Source: CAYWIT01 sp964458415
Lineage (GTDB): Bacteria; Pseudomonadota; Alphaproteobacteria; Micavibrionales; UBA2020
DNA length: 16,743 nt
Assembly: GCA_964458415.1 (NCBI GenBank)
Contig: CAYWIT010000029.1
Coordinates: 1-16,743, forward strand
Direction: 5' to 3'
How positions within the stretch are numbered: position 1 is the stretch's first letter; every line of letters starts with the position of its first letter. The position numbers and the translations under genes were made by a program. The notes under the pieces are model-generated. The model did no database searches, was not told the DNA's origin, and worked only from the letters and a program-made list of their open reading frames with translations. This document shows, in pieces, positions 6,163-12,859 of this stretch.

Positions 6163-6750
6163 ATGGAGCAAAGCTGGAAGATATGGACGGAGGGTCTCCC
6201 GCAGGCGGTTGTCAGCGCTCTGGCGGAGCAATTGGGCGCGGAGGCAGGCTTTGCCGGCGCACCGGAGGCGGCGGATGTTTTCCTGACCCTGCCGGGGGAA
6301 GAAGCCGTGCGGTTGCGGCAGCTGCATCCGGCGGTACCGCAGCTGGAATTGACCTTTGCGCGCCCGCTGCGGCTGGGGCTGTTGCTGCGCCAGATCGGAA
6401 ACATCGTTTCCGATCCCGGCCTCTGGCTGGAAGAGGTGCCTGTGTGCGGGTATATCCTGCATCCTCAGGATAAGGTTATAACCGATCCTGCCGGTGCGGA
6501 TATTCCGCTGACGGACAAGGAAGTGGAAATTCTGATTTTTCTGGCGCGGCACCATCGCCGGGCTGTCGGGCGCGATGAATTGTTGCGGCATGTCTGGCGT
6601 TATCAGCAGGGCGTCGATACGCATACGCTGGAAACGCATATTTACCGTCTGCGGCAGAAACTGGGCGATGCGGCGGAAAATGCACAGCTGTTGCTGACGG
6701 AAGAGGGCGGCTACCGGCTGAATCTGGAAGGGGCGCAAGGAAAGTCATGA
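6163..6750 (+). CDS. OmpR/PhoB-type winged-helix regulator with degenerate N-terminal domain
   Basis: Predicted 195-residue DNA-binding protein. Residues about 97-188 are a complete OmpR/PhoB effector domain: beta strands around CGYILHPQDKVITDP, IPLTDKEVEILIFLARHHRRAVGRDELL (helices 1-2), the recognition helix in DTHTLETHIYRLRQKLGD, and the hairpin LLTEEGGYRLNL. The first 90 residues occupy the place of a receiver domain but are too short for one. They show no acidic pocket, phosphoacceptor Asp or C-terminal Lys; AADVFLTLPGEEAV and LTFARPLRLGLLLRQI look like remnants of receiver strands and helices. So this is probably not a phosphorylated response regulator, and no histidine kinase is nearby. 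There is no ribosome-binding site, and a -10-like box abuts the ATG. The stop overlaps the next start by 4 bases (ATGA), tying its expression to the pseudopilin-like gene. Target genes unknown. Confidence 0.8.
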   Translation: MEQSWKIWTEGLPQAVVSALAEQLGAEAGFAGAPEAADVFLTLPGEEAVRLRQLHPAVPQLELTFARPLRLGLLLRQIGNIVSDPGLWLEEVPVCGYILHPQDKVITDPAGADIPLTDKEVEILIFLARHHRRAVGRDELLRHVWRYQQGVDTHTLETHIYRLRQKLGDAAENAQLLLTEEGGYRLNLEGAQGKS

Positions 6751-7385
6751 AGGTGGAAAAATCGCGCGAAAGCGGCAGTATCATCGTTTATATCCTGATC
6801 GCCATATTCCTGACGGGGGTCCTGATTTTTACCGCGACAAGCGGGGCGAAAAAAAGCGCGCAGACGCAGCAGCTTGAAGAAGCGGGGATCGCCTTTGATG
6901 CCGATATCAAGACCATTGAAAACGGGATCACCGACTGCGTTTTGAACCATCCGGATCCGGATATCAACGGCGATGGCGCCGTGGATGCCACGGACGGGGA
7001 TAATCCGCCCTTTCCGGTTTACGGCGATCTTTCCAGCGGCGGGACAACGGGGGACGCAATCACGGATATCCGCTGTCCCGGCGCGAATGGGCAGCCGGTT
7101 ATTTTTAACGATCTGGACATCGGGCGTTCGTTCCATGCCCTGAGGGATACGACGCTTTATACGACGACCTACGTGAACGACGCGACGGAAGGGGTCTATG
7201 TTTTTATCGTCCGGTCCAGTGCCAACGCGCTGTGGGATGAAACCATCAGCCGGCTCAACGACAAATTTTCCACCTGCAAGGCGGCGGTCTCGACGACGGA
7301 ACTTGGGTGTGCCAACGGCTGCCTGTTTTACTGGATCAAGCGTCCGGCAACAAGCACCATCGCTGTTGAAGCAGGATGTCCGTAA
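6747..7385 (+). CDS. Pseudopilin-like surface protein with a dockerin-type calcium loop
   Basis: Predicted 212-residue protein with a short charged N-terminus (MKVEKSRESG) followed by a single hydrophobic helix (SIIVYILIAIFLTGVLIFTA, 11-30), then an extracytoplasmic domain. This resembles type IV pilin or pseudopilin proteins, though a canonical prepilin-peptidase site (G followed by F/M-T-L-x-E) is not clear; the Gly at 10 could be the cleavage residue. Residues 72-83 (DINGDGAVDATD) match the EF-hand/dockerin Ca-binding loop D-x-N-x-D-G-x-V-x-x-x-D exactly. Six Cys (64, 110, 177, 188, 192, 211) suggest disulfides outside the cytoplasm. It is translationally coupled to the preceding winged-helix gene, so that regulator may control it or a related pilus system. 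No pilus assembly genes lie in the window. The function is inferred only from architecture. Confidence 0.7.
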   Translation: MKVEKSRESGSIIVYILIAIFLTGVLIFTATSGAKKSAQTQQLEEAGIAFDADIKTIENGITDCVLNHPDPDINGDGAVDATDGDNPPFPVYGDLSSGGTTGDAITDIRCPGANGQPVIFNDLDIGRSFHALRDTTLYTTTYVNDATEGVYVFIVRSSANALWDETISRLNDKFSTCKAAVSTTELGCANGCLFYWIKRPATSTIAVEAGCP

Positions 7386-7438
7386 GCCGTTGTTTTCAAA
7401 TATAGAATTTTACTGAAAAGTCCTTCCTTTTTTGTCGC

Positions 7439-7467
7439 TTGAGACTTGGGGAGCGCTGTGCTATTGA
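7439..7467 (+). promoter_or_regulatory. Candidate promoter of the citrate synthase gene
   Basis: TTGAGA (7439-7444, one mismatch to TTGACA) and TATTGA (7462-7467, a poor -10) are 17 bases apart in the 163-base gap before the synthase gene. A start near 7474 would give a leader of about 75 nt. Nothing else of note was seen in the gap apart from AAGGAG before the start codon. Confidence 0.3.
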
Positions 7468-7548
7468 ATCTTCAGTTTATGGAATAGAGGGTGGCCGAAG
7501 AGTGTTGCGTTCTCACAAGAGAGCGCCCAACAAACAAGGAGCTATTCT

Positions 7549-8745
7549 ATGAATGAAAACAATAAACCGGCACAGCCGGAAGTGCACAAAGGCCTCGTTG
7601 GCGTCTATGTTGATGACAGCAAAGTGTCGAGTATTGTGCAGGAAACGAATTCCCTGACCTATCGCGGCTACGCGGTGCAGGATCTGGCCGAGCATTGCAA
7701 ATTCGAGGAAGTCGCCTACTTGATGTGGAATGGCGAGCTGCCGAATGCCGCCCAGCTGGCCGCTTTTGAAAAATCCGAGCGGGCCTTGCGTACGCTGGAT
7801 GCGGATTTGCTGGCGGTGCTGAAACAGCTGCGTCCCGAGGCGCATCCGATGGATGTCTTGCGCACGGCGATCAGTTTCATGGGCGCACAGGACCCGAAAT
7901 GGGCCGATGAAAGCCGTGAAGCCAATATGGAGAAATCGCTGGCGATGATGGCCAAGCTGCCGACAATCGTTTGCGCCTGGTCCCGCCTGCGCGAGGGCAA
8001 GGAGCCGATTGCGCCGCGTGCCGATCTGTCCTATTCGGAAAACTTCTTTCACATGATGAGCGGCAAGGTGCCGGAACCCGCTGTCGTCAGGGCCTTTGAC
8101 ATGACGATGACCCTTTATGCCGAGCATAGTTTCAATGTTTCGACCTTCACGGCGCGGACGATCACCTCTTCGCTGTCGGATATATATTCCGCAGTGACGG
8201 GCGCGATTGGCTCGCTCAAGGGCCGCCTGCATGGCGGCGCCAACGAAGCGGTGCTGGACGTGATTCAGGAGATTGGTACGCCTGACAAGGCCGCGCAGTG
8301 GCTTGAAGACGCGCTGGCAAGCAAGAAAGTCATCATGGGCTTTGGCCACCGCGTTTATAAAAACGGCGATTCCCGCGTGCCGACGCTCAAGAAAGTATTC
8401 AATGAAGTGGCCCAGTTGTGCGGCGATACCAAAATCGGGCAGATCATGGATACGCTGGAGACTGGCATGCTCGAAAAGAAAAACATCAAGCCGAACGTCG
8501 ATTTCCCGACGGCGGGTCTTTATCACCTGATGGGGATCGACAAGGACATCTACACGCCGCTCTTTGTCATGGCGCGTGTGACGGGCTGGACGGCGCATGT
8601 CATGGAGCAGCTGGAAGGAAACAAGCTGATCCGTCCGCTTTGCACCTATAGCGGGGAAGAGCAGCGCCCCGTGCCGCCGCTGGAGCAGCGCAGCCCCAAA
8701 CCGGCGGCCGCGCAGCCCAAGCCGCCGAAACGCTGGGGCGAGTGA
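7549..8745 (+). CDS. prpC: Citrate synthase / 2-methylcitrate synthase
   Basis: Condenses oxaloacetate with acetyl-CoA or propionyl-CoA, giving citrate (TCA cycle) or 2-methylcitrate (propionate breakdown). The 398-residue chain is of the short PrpC/CitZ type, without the N-terminal domain of hexameric GltA. The N-terminal block GLVGVYVDD...SLTYRGYAVQDLAEHCKFEEVAYLMWNGELP matches 2-methylcitrate synthases best. The catalytic triad is visible: H228 in LHGGANEAV, H267 in MGFGHRVYK and D318 in NVDFPTAG; TPLFVMARVTGW precedes the end. AAGGAG lies 8 bases before the ATG. Odd is a Pro/Lys/Ala-rich tail of about 25 residues after the last conserved block (PPLEQRSPKPAAAQPKPPKR). No prpB or prpD is present, so a role as the main citrate synthase is equally possible. 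The family is sure, the preferred substrate is not. It forms a two-gene unit with the ChaN-like gene. Confidence 0.9.
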   Translation: MNENNKPAQPEVHKGLVGVYVDDSKVSSIVQETNSLTYRGYAVQDLAEHCKFEEVAYLMWNGELPNAAQLAAFEKSERALRTLDADLLAVLKQLRPEAHPMDVLRTAISFMGAQDPKWADESREANMEKSLAMMAKLPTIVCAWSRLREGKEPIAPRADLSYSENFFHMMSGKVPEPAVVRAFDMTMTLYAEHSFNVSTFTARTITSSLSDIYSAVTGAIGSLKGRLHGGANEAVLDVIQEIGTPDKAAQWLEDALASKKVIMGFGHRVYKNGDSRVPTLKKVFNEVAQLCGDTKIGQIMDTLETGMLEKKNIKPNVDFPTAGLYHLMGIDKDIYTPLFVMARVTGWTAHVMEQLEGNKLIRPLCTYSGEEQRPVPPLEQRSPKPAAAQPKPPKRWGE

Positions 8746-8768
8746 TTTTTTCCTGAAGGATGCCGAAG

Positions 8769-9653
8769 ATGCGTGAAAAATTCAATGCAGCAGCCCCTTA
8801 TACCAACATCAGCAAGATGAAGGACGGGGAGATCGTCCATTTGCCGACGGGCGTCGGCGTGACAAAAGACCAGATGATGAAGGCGGTGGAAAACGCGCGG
8901 GTGATCTATATCACGGAACAGCACGATAATATCGCCGCCCATGAAGCACAGCTGGAGGTGATCAGGGATCTTTACGAGAAGCGCCCCGGCAAAATCGCGG
9001 TCGGCATGGAGATGTTCCGCCGTTCCGTGCAGCCCGCGCTGGATCTGCTGGAGCAGGGGAGCTTGCCGCTGGAGGATTTCAACGCACTGTTCGATCATCA
9101 GTGGACGGCCGACTGGCGCGCGGCTTATCAGGGCGTTTTGGATTATATTCACGAGAAATCAATTCTTGTTGTCGGCCTGAAACCGACGCGGGAAACGGAG
9201 GCCGTTGTCCGCAGCGGCAAAACATGGGCCGATGATATAGATGTGCCGGAGCTTGACGTGGATGACCCGCATCATCGCGCGCGTTATCTGCCTTTTTTCA
9301 GTCAGGCGGGCGTCAGCCCCGAAGATGCGGAAAAAAGATATCGCATGATGGTCTTGTGGGACGAAGCGATGGCCGAAACCGTCGCGGAATTTTTGCAAAA
9401 TCCGGACAATGCCGATAAACAACTGGTGGTGATCGCGGGCGTGGGGCATATCGGCCATGGCTTCGGCATCCCCAAGCGCGCTTTCCGGCGCGCGCCGCAC
9501 GCCTACGCGATTATTGCGCCGACGACGGGCTATGACATGGATTCCGACGTGCCGTTGCCCTTCTGCGACTATGCGTGGAAGGTGCCTTACGATCAGTTGG
9601 GCGCGGAGCCGAAACCGGATGCCGGAACGGTCGTGAAGCCGCCCAAGCCTTAA
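8769..9653 (+). CDS. ChaN/DUF399-family haem-binding-like protein without signal peptide
   Basis: Predicted 294-residue member of the ChaN-like (Cofac_haem_bdg_2) family, whose characterised members are outer-membrane lipoproteins that bind haem and are linked to iron uptake. Family features visible are VIYITEQHDNIAAHEAQLEVI (E50-x-H52), VGMEMFRRS (79-86), FDHQW...YQGVLDYI, VVGLKPTRE, and the C-terminal AGVGHIGHGFGIP (223-235). Unlike ChaN there is no lipobox or signal peptide, so it is probably cytoplasmic and may do something else. ATG 8769 is preferred over ATG 8760 because AAGGA lies 8 bases upstream of the former and touches the latter. It starts 23 bases after the citrate synthase stop and is surely co-transcribed. 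Its tail (PKPDAGTVVKPPKP) resembles the Pro/Lys tail of the synthase. Family call fairly sure; role unknown. Confidence 0.8.
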   Translation: MREKFNAAAPYTNISKMKDGEIVHLPTGVGVTKDQMMKAVENARVIYITEQHDNIAAHEAQLEVIRDLYEKRPGKIAVGMEMFRRSVQPALDLLEQGSLPLEDFNALFDHQWTADWRAAYQGVLDYIHEKSILVVGLKPTRETEAVVRSGKTWADDIDVPELDVDDPHHRARYLPFFSQAGVSPEDAEKRYRMMVLWDEAMAETVAEFLQNPDNADKQLVVIAGVGHIGHGFGIPKRAFRRAPHAYAIIAPTTGYDMDSDVPLPFCDYAWKVPYDQLGAEPKPDAGTVVKPPKP

Positions 9654-9683
9654 AGAGCTGATTTATTTCAACGGGAGGAGGGG

Positions 9684-9760
9684 TGGTGGGCAATACAAGA
9701 CTCGAACTTGTGACCTCTACCATGTCAAGATAGCGCTCTAACCAACTGAGCTAATTGCCC
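9684..9760 (-). tRNA. tRNA-Val (anticodon GAC)
   Basis: Read on the minus strand, the 77 bases fold as a standard tRNA. The acceptor GGGCAAT pairs with ATTGCCC, the D-stem is GCTC/GAGC, and the anticodon stem CTATC/GGTAG flanks the loop TTGACAT with anticodon GAC. The T-arm is ACAAG-TTCGAGT-CTTGT, and an encoded ACCA end is present. The anticodon arm strongly resembles bacterial tRNA-Val(GAC). No terminator is evident downstream. Confidence 0.97.
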
Positions 9761-9820
9761 TCACGCAGAAAATCGCCTTTTTATTAGCATAAAATTTTAT
9801 CCCCCTGCAAGGAAAAAGAA

Positions 9821-9850
9821 TGCCCGAGCCACAGGGGAATGGCTCGGGCA
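9821..9850 (-). terminator. Rho-independent terminator of the CpdR-like gene
   Basis: TGCCCGAGCCA (9821-9831) and TGGCTCGGGCA (9840-9850) form a perfect 11-bp GC-rich stem with an 8-base loop. On the minus strand the stem is followed at once by TTCTTTTTCC, so it terminates transcription coming from the CpdR-like gene and shields the tRNA-Val gene from it. On the plus strand no T-run follows. Confidence 0.85.
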
Positions 9851-9856
9851 GGGGTT

Positions 9857-9909
9857 ACGGAGAGGAAGAAGGGAGGTTAAGCCCTTGAATCTTCTTTGGG
9901 GTTCTCCGT
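9857..9909. other. Compound inverted repeat between the CpdR-like stop and its terminator
   Basis: ACGGAGA (9857-9863) pairs with TCTCCGT (9903-9909), and nested inside it AAGAAG (9866-9871) pairs with CTTCTT (9891-9896), giving a long imperfect stem of about 53 bases. In the CpdR-like transcript it would lie in the 3' untranslated part before the terminator. With the terminator it could be a structured 3' end or the core of a small RNA. There is no independent support for such an RNA. Confidence 0.35.
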
Positions 9910-9946
9910 TGGGGTATCAGGGAAGAAACATTCTCGGGGAACCTCT

Positions 9947-10411
9947 TTAAGCCTGTTGCTGGTGATGACGCGGGGCGTCACTGCCGAAATCGGCGTAAAT
10001 AACGTTATCATCGTCCATGCCTTCCGTTGCGGCACGCAGCGGCAGCCCGCCCTGACCCATCAGGTAACGGACACGCGATGCCAGCTCTTTCAGGTGGAAA
10101 GGACGGGTGGTGATCGGTGCGGGGGCATAATTTGGCGTCGCGATGGTATCCATGGCAACGGCGGCAAAGCCGGTGATGAAAATGACTTGCAGCGCAGGGT
10201 TATCCTGCAAGGCCTTCTGGGCGAGGATAAAGCCGTCAATTCCGGGCATAACAACATTGACGAGCAGAACATCATAGTCCTCGTGCGAGGAGGCGCGCCA
10301 TGCATCAAGGCAATTGTCGACCAGATCAACGCTATTGCCGGCCTTGCGCAGGGATTGCGCCATGTAATTTGCAGTTGTTTCGTTGTGTTCTGCGATCAGG
10401 ATGCGTGTCAT
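9947..10411 (-). CDS. CpdR-like single-domain receiver lacking the phosphorylation site
   Basis: Predicted 154-residue receiver-fold protein. Its closest resemblance is CpdR, the alphaproteobacterial response regulator that, when unphosphorylated, directs ClpXP to degrade cell-cycle proteins. Shared with CpdR are MTRILIAE at the start, the VMPGIDGF...LAQKA block, VIFITGFAAVAM (76-87, T80 kept) and RPFHLKELASRVRYLM. Departures are at the active site. The phosphoacceptor Asp is Asn (N52 in LLVNVVMPG), the acidic pair after strand 1 is H9-N10, and the conserved Lys before PFHL is Arg (R103). It should therefore not be phosphorylated by the usual route and may mimic the active, unphosphorylated state. 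About 36 residues follow the receiver fold, ending in HHQQQA. AAGGGGGAG precedes the ATG. A perfect CtrA-type site lies about 55 bases upstream and a strong terminator follows. Fold certain; CpdR-type function inferred. Confidence 0.85.
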   Translation of the reverse strand: MTRILIAEHNETTANYMAQSLRKAGNSVDLVDNCLDAWRASSHEDYDVLLVNVVMPGIDGFILAQKALQDNPALQVIFITGFAAVAMDTIATPNYAPAPITTRPFHLKELASRVRYLMGQGGLPLRAATEGMDDDNVIYADFGSDAPRHHQQQA

Positions 10412-10719
10412 TTGGTCTCTCCCCCTTATTTTCTGCCCGTAACGTCAGAGCGGCTGTTTATTTTGTTAACTCTTTGTTAATGTCTTATGTTAATAGTAAA
10501 ACATCTTACGGAAACAAAATCAAGAAAATTTATGAACAGAAAGTTAATGTTTTAAGAAATTTAATTATAAAAATACGCGAGAAACGAAGAATATCAAATA
10601 TTTATGAAAAACATTTGAGAGTCAAAATTCTTTACAAAATCTTAAAAAATGAGGGGAAAGCTTCGTCTGAAGGGGAGGAGCGGGGGCTGTGAGGGGGGCG
10701 ACTCGCTGAGGCGCAGGAC
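10412..10719. other. AT-rich gene-less stretch with a possible small basic ORF
   Basis: About 300 bases without an assured gene, far richer in A and T than its surroundings between 10450 and 10650. It contains the CtrA-type site at 10466-10480 and further TTAA words (10490, 10537, 10543 and 10552 areas) at non-canonical spacing. A plus-strand frame from ATG 10480 to 10692 would encode 70 residues, very Lys/Arg/Ile/Asn-rich (for example KKIYEQKVNVLRNLIIKIRE). There is no ribosome-binding site, and base use is unlike neighbouring genes, so translation is doubtful. Confidence 0.4.
10466..10480. promoter_or_regulatory. CtrA-type site TTAA-N7-TTAA upstream of the CpdR-like gene
   Basis: TTAA (10466-10469), CTCTTTG, TTAA (10477-10480): a perfect CtrA consensus, 55 bases upstream of the CpdR-like start codon. 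CpdR controls CtrA stability in Caulobacter, so CtrA control of a CpdR relative would form a feedback loop. No clear -10 box was found downstream. Confidence 0.5.
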
Positions 10720-11043
10720 TTATGGCTTGAAATTATCCTTACCTTTTTTGGGACCGGATTTTTTGTGGTTAGGTTTTTTGGATGGTGGGGGCGAATTGTC
10801 GTTGGCGGCCTTTTTATCGCGGCGTTTCTGGACCCGCCAGGCGGCATAACCGATAAACCCGCCGGGAATCACGGCCCCACCCAGCAGCAGGGCAATTTCC
10901 CTCGGCTCCCGCAGGTCCTGAAGGGTATCAATGATAATTTCCCGCCATTCCTCTTTGGAAACATCGGGGAGGGCTTCGTTAAAGCGCTCGCGCAGGGTTT
11001 TCTTGCGCTTTTTATCAGGTTTCTTGTCAGGATTCTTGTTCAT
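10720..11043 (-). CDS. Small single-pass membrane protein with very basic ends
   Basis: Predicted 107-residue protein of unknown function. The first 17 residues are almost all Lys/Arg/Asp (MNKNPDKKPDKKRKKTL). A helical acidic segment follows (NEALPDVSKEEWREIIIDTLQDL), then a Gly/Ala/Ile-rich hydrophobic segment (ALLLGGAVIPGGFIGYAAWRV, about 51-71) that looks like one membrane span, then a Lys/Pro/Asn-rich tail. Basic residues flank both sides of the span, so orientation is unclear. The ATG overlaps the stop of the upstream 565-residue gene (ATGA), so the two are translationally coupled and probably work together. Repeated Lys-Pro tracts suggest binding to an acidic partner such as nucleic acid or lipid head groups; this is only inference. 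Confidence 0.7.
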   Translation of the reverse strand: MNKNPDKKPDKKRKKTLRERFNEALPDVSKEEWREIIIDTLQDLREPREIALLLGGAVIPGGFIGYAAWRVQKRRDKKAANDNSPPPSKKPNHKKSGPKKGKDNFKP

Positions 11044-12737
11044 CGGGGTCCAGTGCCTCCGGTTCCGCGGCGTTTGAAATTGATAGAGAGTGCAAAATCC
11101 TTCTTATCGTCCGCAGTGATGGCTTGTCGCAATGTCTCCTGCCATGATGCCCTGTTTTGATGCAGGAGAGAAAGGTATTTTTTCGGGTCAGTATTTCCCA
11201 TGATAATCTGCGCCATGAATTCGGTATAGGGATAGTGCTTGTCAGAAGGCGGTATCACGATTTCCATTTTTCCGCCGTTGCGTTTTCTGATGGCGTGAAG
11301 GTCAAAATTTTCGGCCTTGACGATTTCCAGATCCAGCAGGATTTTGGCAAGCCCCGGTTCTTTTTTGCCGAGATATTTCATGGGATCGACAGTGCTGAAA
11401 TCGGCGCCGCTGTTTTTCAGGGCGGCGACAAGAGGGAAAACAAAGTCGCGCGGGGAAACATATTTCCCGGCCGTCATATCAAGCATGCTGGTGTCATTTT
11501 TCATGAGGTCCTGAAAAAAGTCGAGGATCAGATGGGTGGTATTCGCACTCGCAGGAAAATGAACAACGCGGTAGCTTTCGATAAGTTCATGAATACGGAA
11601 TTGGTTCAGGAAGGTTTCAACATCGCTGGTCTTAATCAGCGTCAGGTGCGCCCGTTTGTTGAAGGCATCAATGAGCGGTGAGGACATCGGGTGCTGTTTT
11701 TTCAGCGTGATGAGTTTGTCCGGCGTCCAGGCGGGCGCGTCAAAAAAGCCGCGGGTGGCGAGGAGATTAAGCAATTCATCGAGAACTTTCAGATCCTTCG
11801 CGGCAGAGGCTTTGTGAAATGAAAGAAAGGCCTCCACTTCTGTTTCAGTGGTGGAGATATCCTTGTTAAACAGGTGGAGTAGCGCCATATCGTGGTCATG
11901 TTTCTTGTAGCGGGAGACGAAAAATGCCGATCTGAGAAAGTCGATGCGTCCGGCATACATCTTTTTGCCGATCAGGCCGTGATTACCGAGGTAATTTACC
12001 CAGCGTGGTTCAAAGATATAATCCATCACCTCCAGATTGACCGGTTTTATCTTGGCGGGAGCCTCCTCGCGCGTGAAGGTATTGAACAAGGCGAGGGCGG
12101 GAGTTATGTCCGGATAATTCTCTTGTAAAAGCCGGCGGAGGGGGGCTGTGATATCGATGCCCTCCTGTGTGTCTTGCCCTGCCAGCCGCAGGACGCGGAG
12201 GGCGGATTTGATGTCATCCTTTTCAACATAGTCAAGGAAGGCCGTGCAGACCATGTCGTCCATATCCTGGAGGATTTTCTTTTTGCTGTCCGCGCTGAAA
12301 GTGTCGCTTGATTCCTGAATCAGCCGTCGAAGGGTTTCCACGATAACCAGCCCCTCTGGTATTTGTCCTGCGGGAAGGGGGACGATGCCATGTGTCGCGA
12401 GCAAGGGCGTTATATCGGACAGTGTCGTTTCGGGTATGATGGAAGCGCAGAAAGTTACCTGCGCGGGCGTCATCTTTGCGCCATAGGCCAGAAGCAGGTT
12501 GAGCATTTTGCGATCTTCCTGCTGGAGCGCGAGCAGAAGATGGAACCAGTCCGGCTCGAAACCGGTGTTGCTCCAGAAAGCGCGTTCCATGACCTCCCGC
12601 GCCTTGGGCACCAGACGGTTTGTAATGGCCAGCGTCAGGTCTTGGGAAAGCTGTTGTCTGCTTTCCTTTACGGGGGGCGGGGGTGGCGTGGTTGCGGGAA
12701 TTCCAGCACCGCCGGGCCAAAAGGGAGGGTGGACCAT
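11040..12737 (-). CDS. Large helical-repeat (solenoid-like) protein of unknown function
   Basis: Predicted 565-residue protein that I do not recognise. It begins with a Pro/Gly-rich segment (VHPPFWPGGAGIPATTPPPPPV, about 2-23) and continues as almost pure alpha-helix of soluble type. Segments such as DWFHLLLALQQEDRKMLNLLLAYGAK (about 63-88) and FVFPLVAALKNSGADFSTVDPMKYL have the length-and-Leu pattern of degenerate ankyrin or similar helix-turn-helix repeats, suggesting a protein-binding solenoid. No signal peptide, membrane segment or enzyme motif is visible. AGGGAAAG precedes the ATG, and a GATTC (GANTC) motif lies at 12748-12752. Its stop overlaps the start of the 107-residue membrane protein by 4 bases, which suggests a membrane-tethered complex. 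No frameshift or truncation is apparent. That it is a gene is near certain; its function is unknown. Confidence 0.85.
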   Translation of the reverse strand: MVHPPFWPGGAGIPATTPPPPPVKESRQQLSQDLTLAITNRLVPKAREVMERAFWSNTGFEPDWFHLLLALQQEDRKMLNLLLAYGAKMTPAQVTFCASIIPETTLSDITPLLATHGIVPLPAGQIPEGLVIVETLRRLIQESSDTFSADSKKKILQDMDDMVCTAFLDYVEKDDIKSALRVLRLAGQDTQEGIDITAPLRRLLQENYPDITPALALFNTFTREEAPAKIKPVNLEVMDYIFEPRWVNYLGNHGLIGKKMYAGRIDFLRSAFFVSRYKKHDHDMALLHLFNKDISTTETEVEAFLSFHKASAAKDLKVLDELLNLLATRGFFDAPAWTPDKLITLKKQHPMSSPLIDAFNKRAHLTLIKTSDVETFLNQFRIHELIESYRVVHFPASANTTHLILDFFQDLMKNDTSMLDMTAGKYVSPRDFVFPLVAALKNSGADFSTVDPMKYLGKKEPGLAKILLDLEIVKAENFDLHAIRKRNGGKMEIVIPPSDKHYPYTEFMAQIIMGNTDPKKYLSLLHQNRASWQETLRQAITADDKKDFALSINFKRRGTGGTGPR

Positions 12738-12859
12738 GTCTTTCCCTGATTCTGAATAATTAAATATTAGGGAAATTTATAACAGCTTCAGGCCAACCCG
12801 TCAAGCGGGATCAAAGATCATATGTATTTGAAAATAATGATTTTATATATCCGCCAGTT

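Noticed and set aside
7513..8598. Minus-strand open frame (361 codons) opposite the citrate synthase gene
   Set aside because: Antisense shadow: the plus strand has the full catalytic triad and a ribosome site, while the minus product is His/Arg-rich and unlike any protein.
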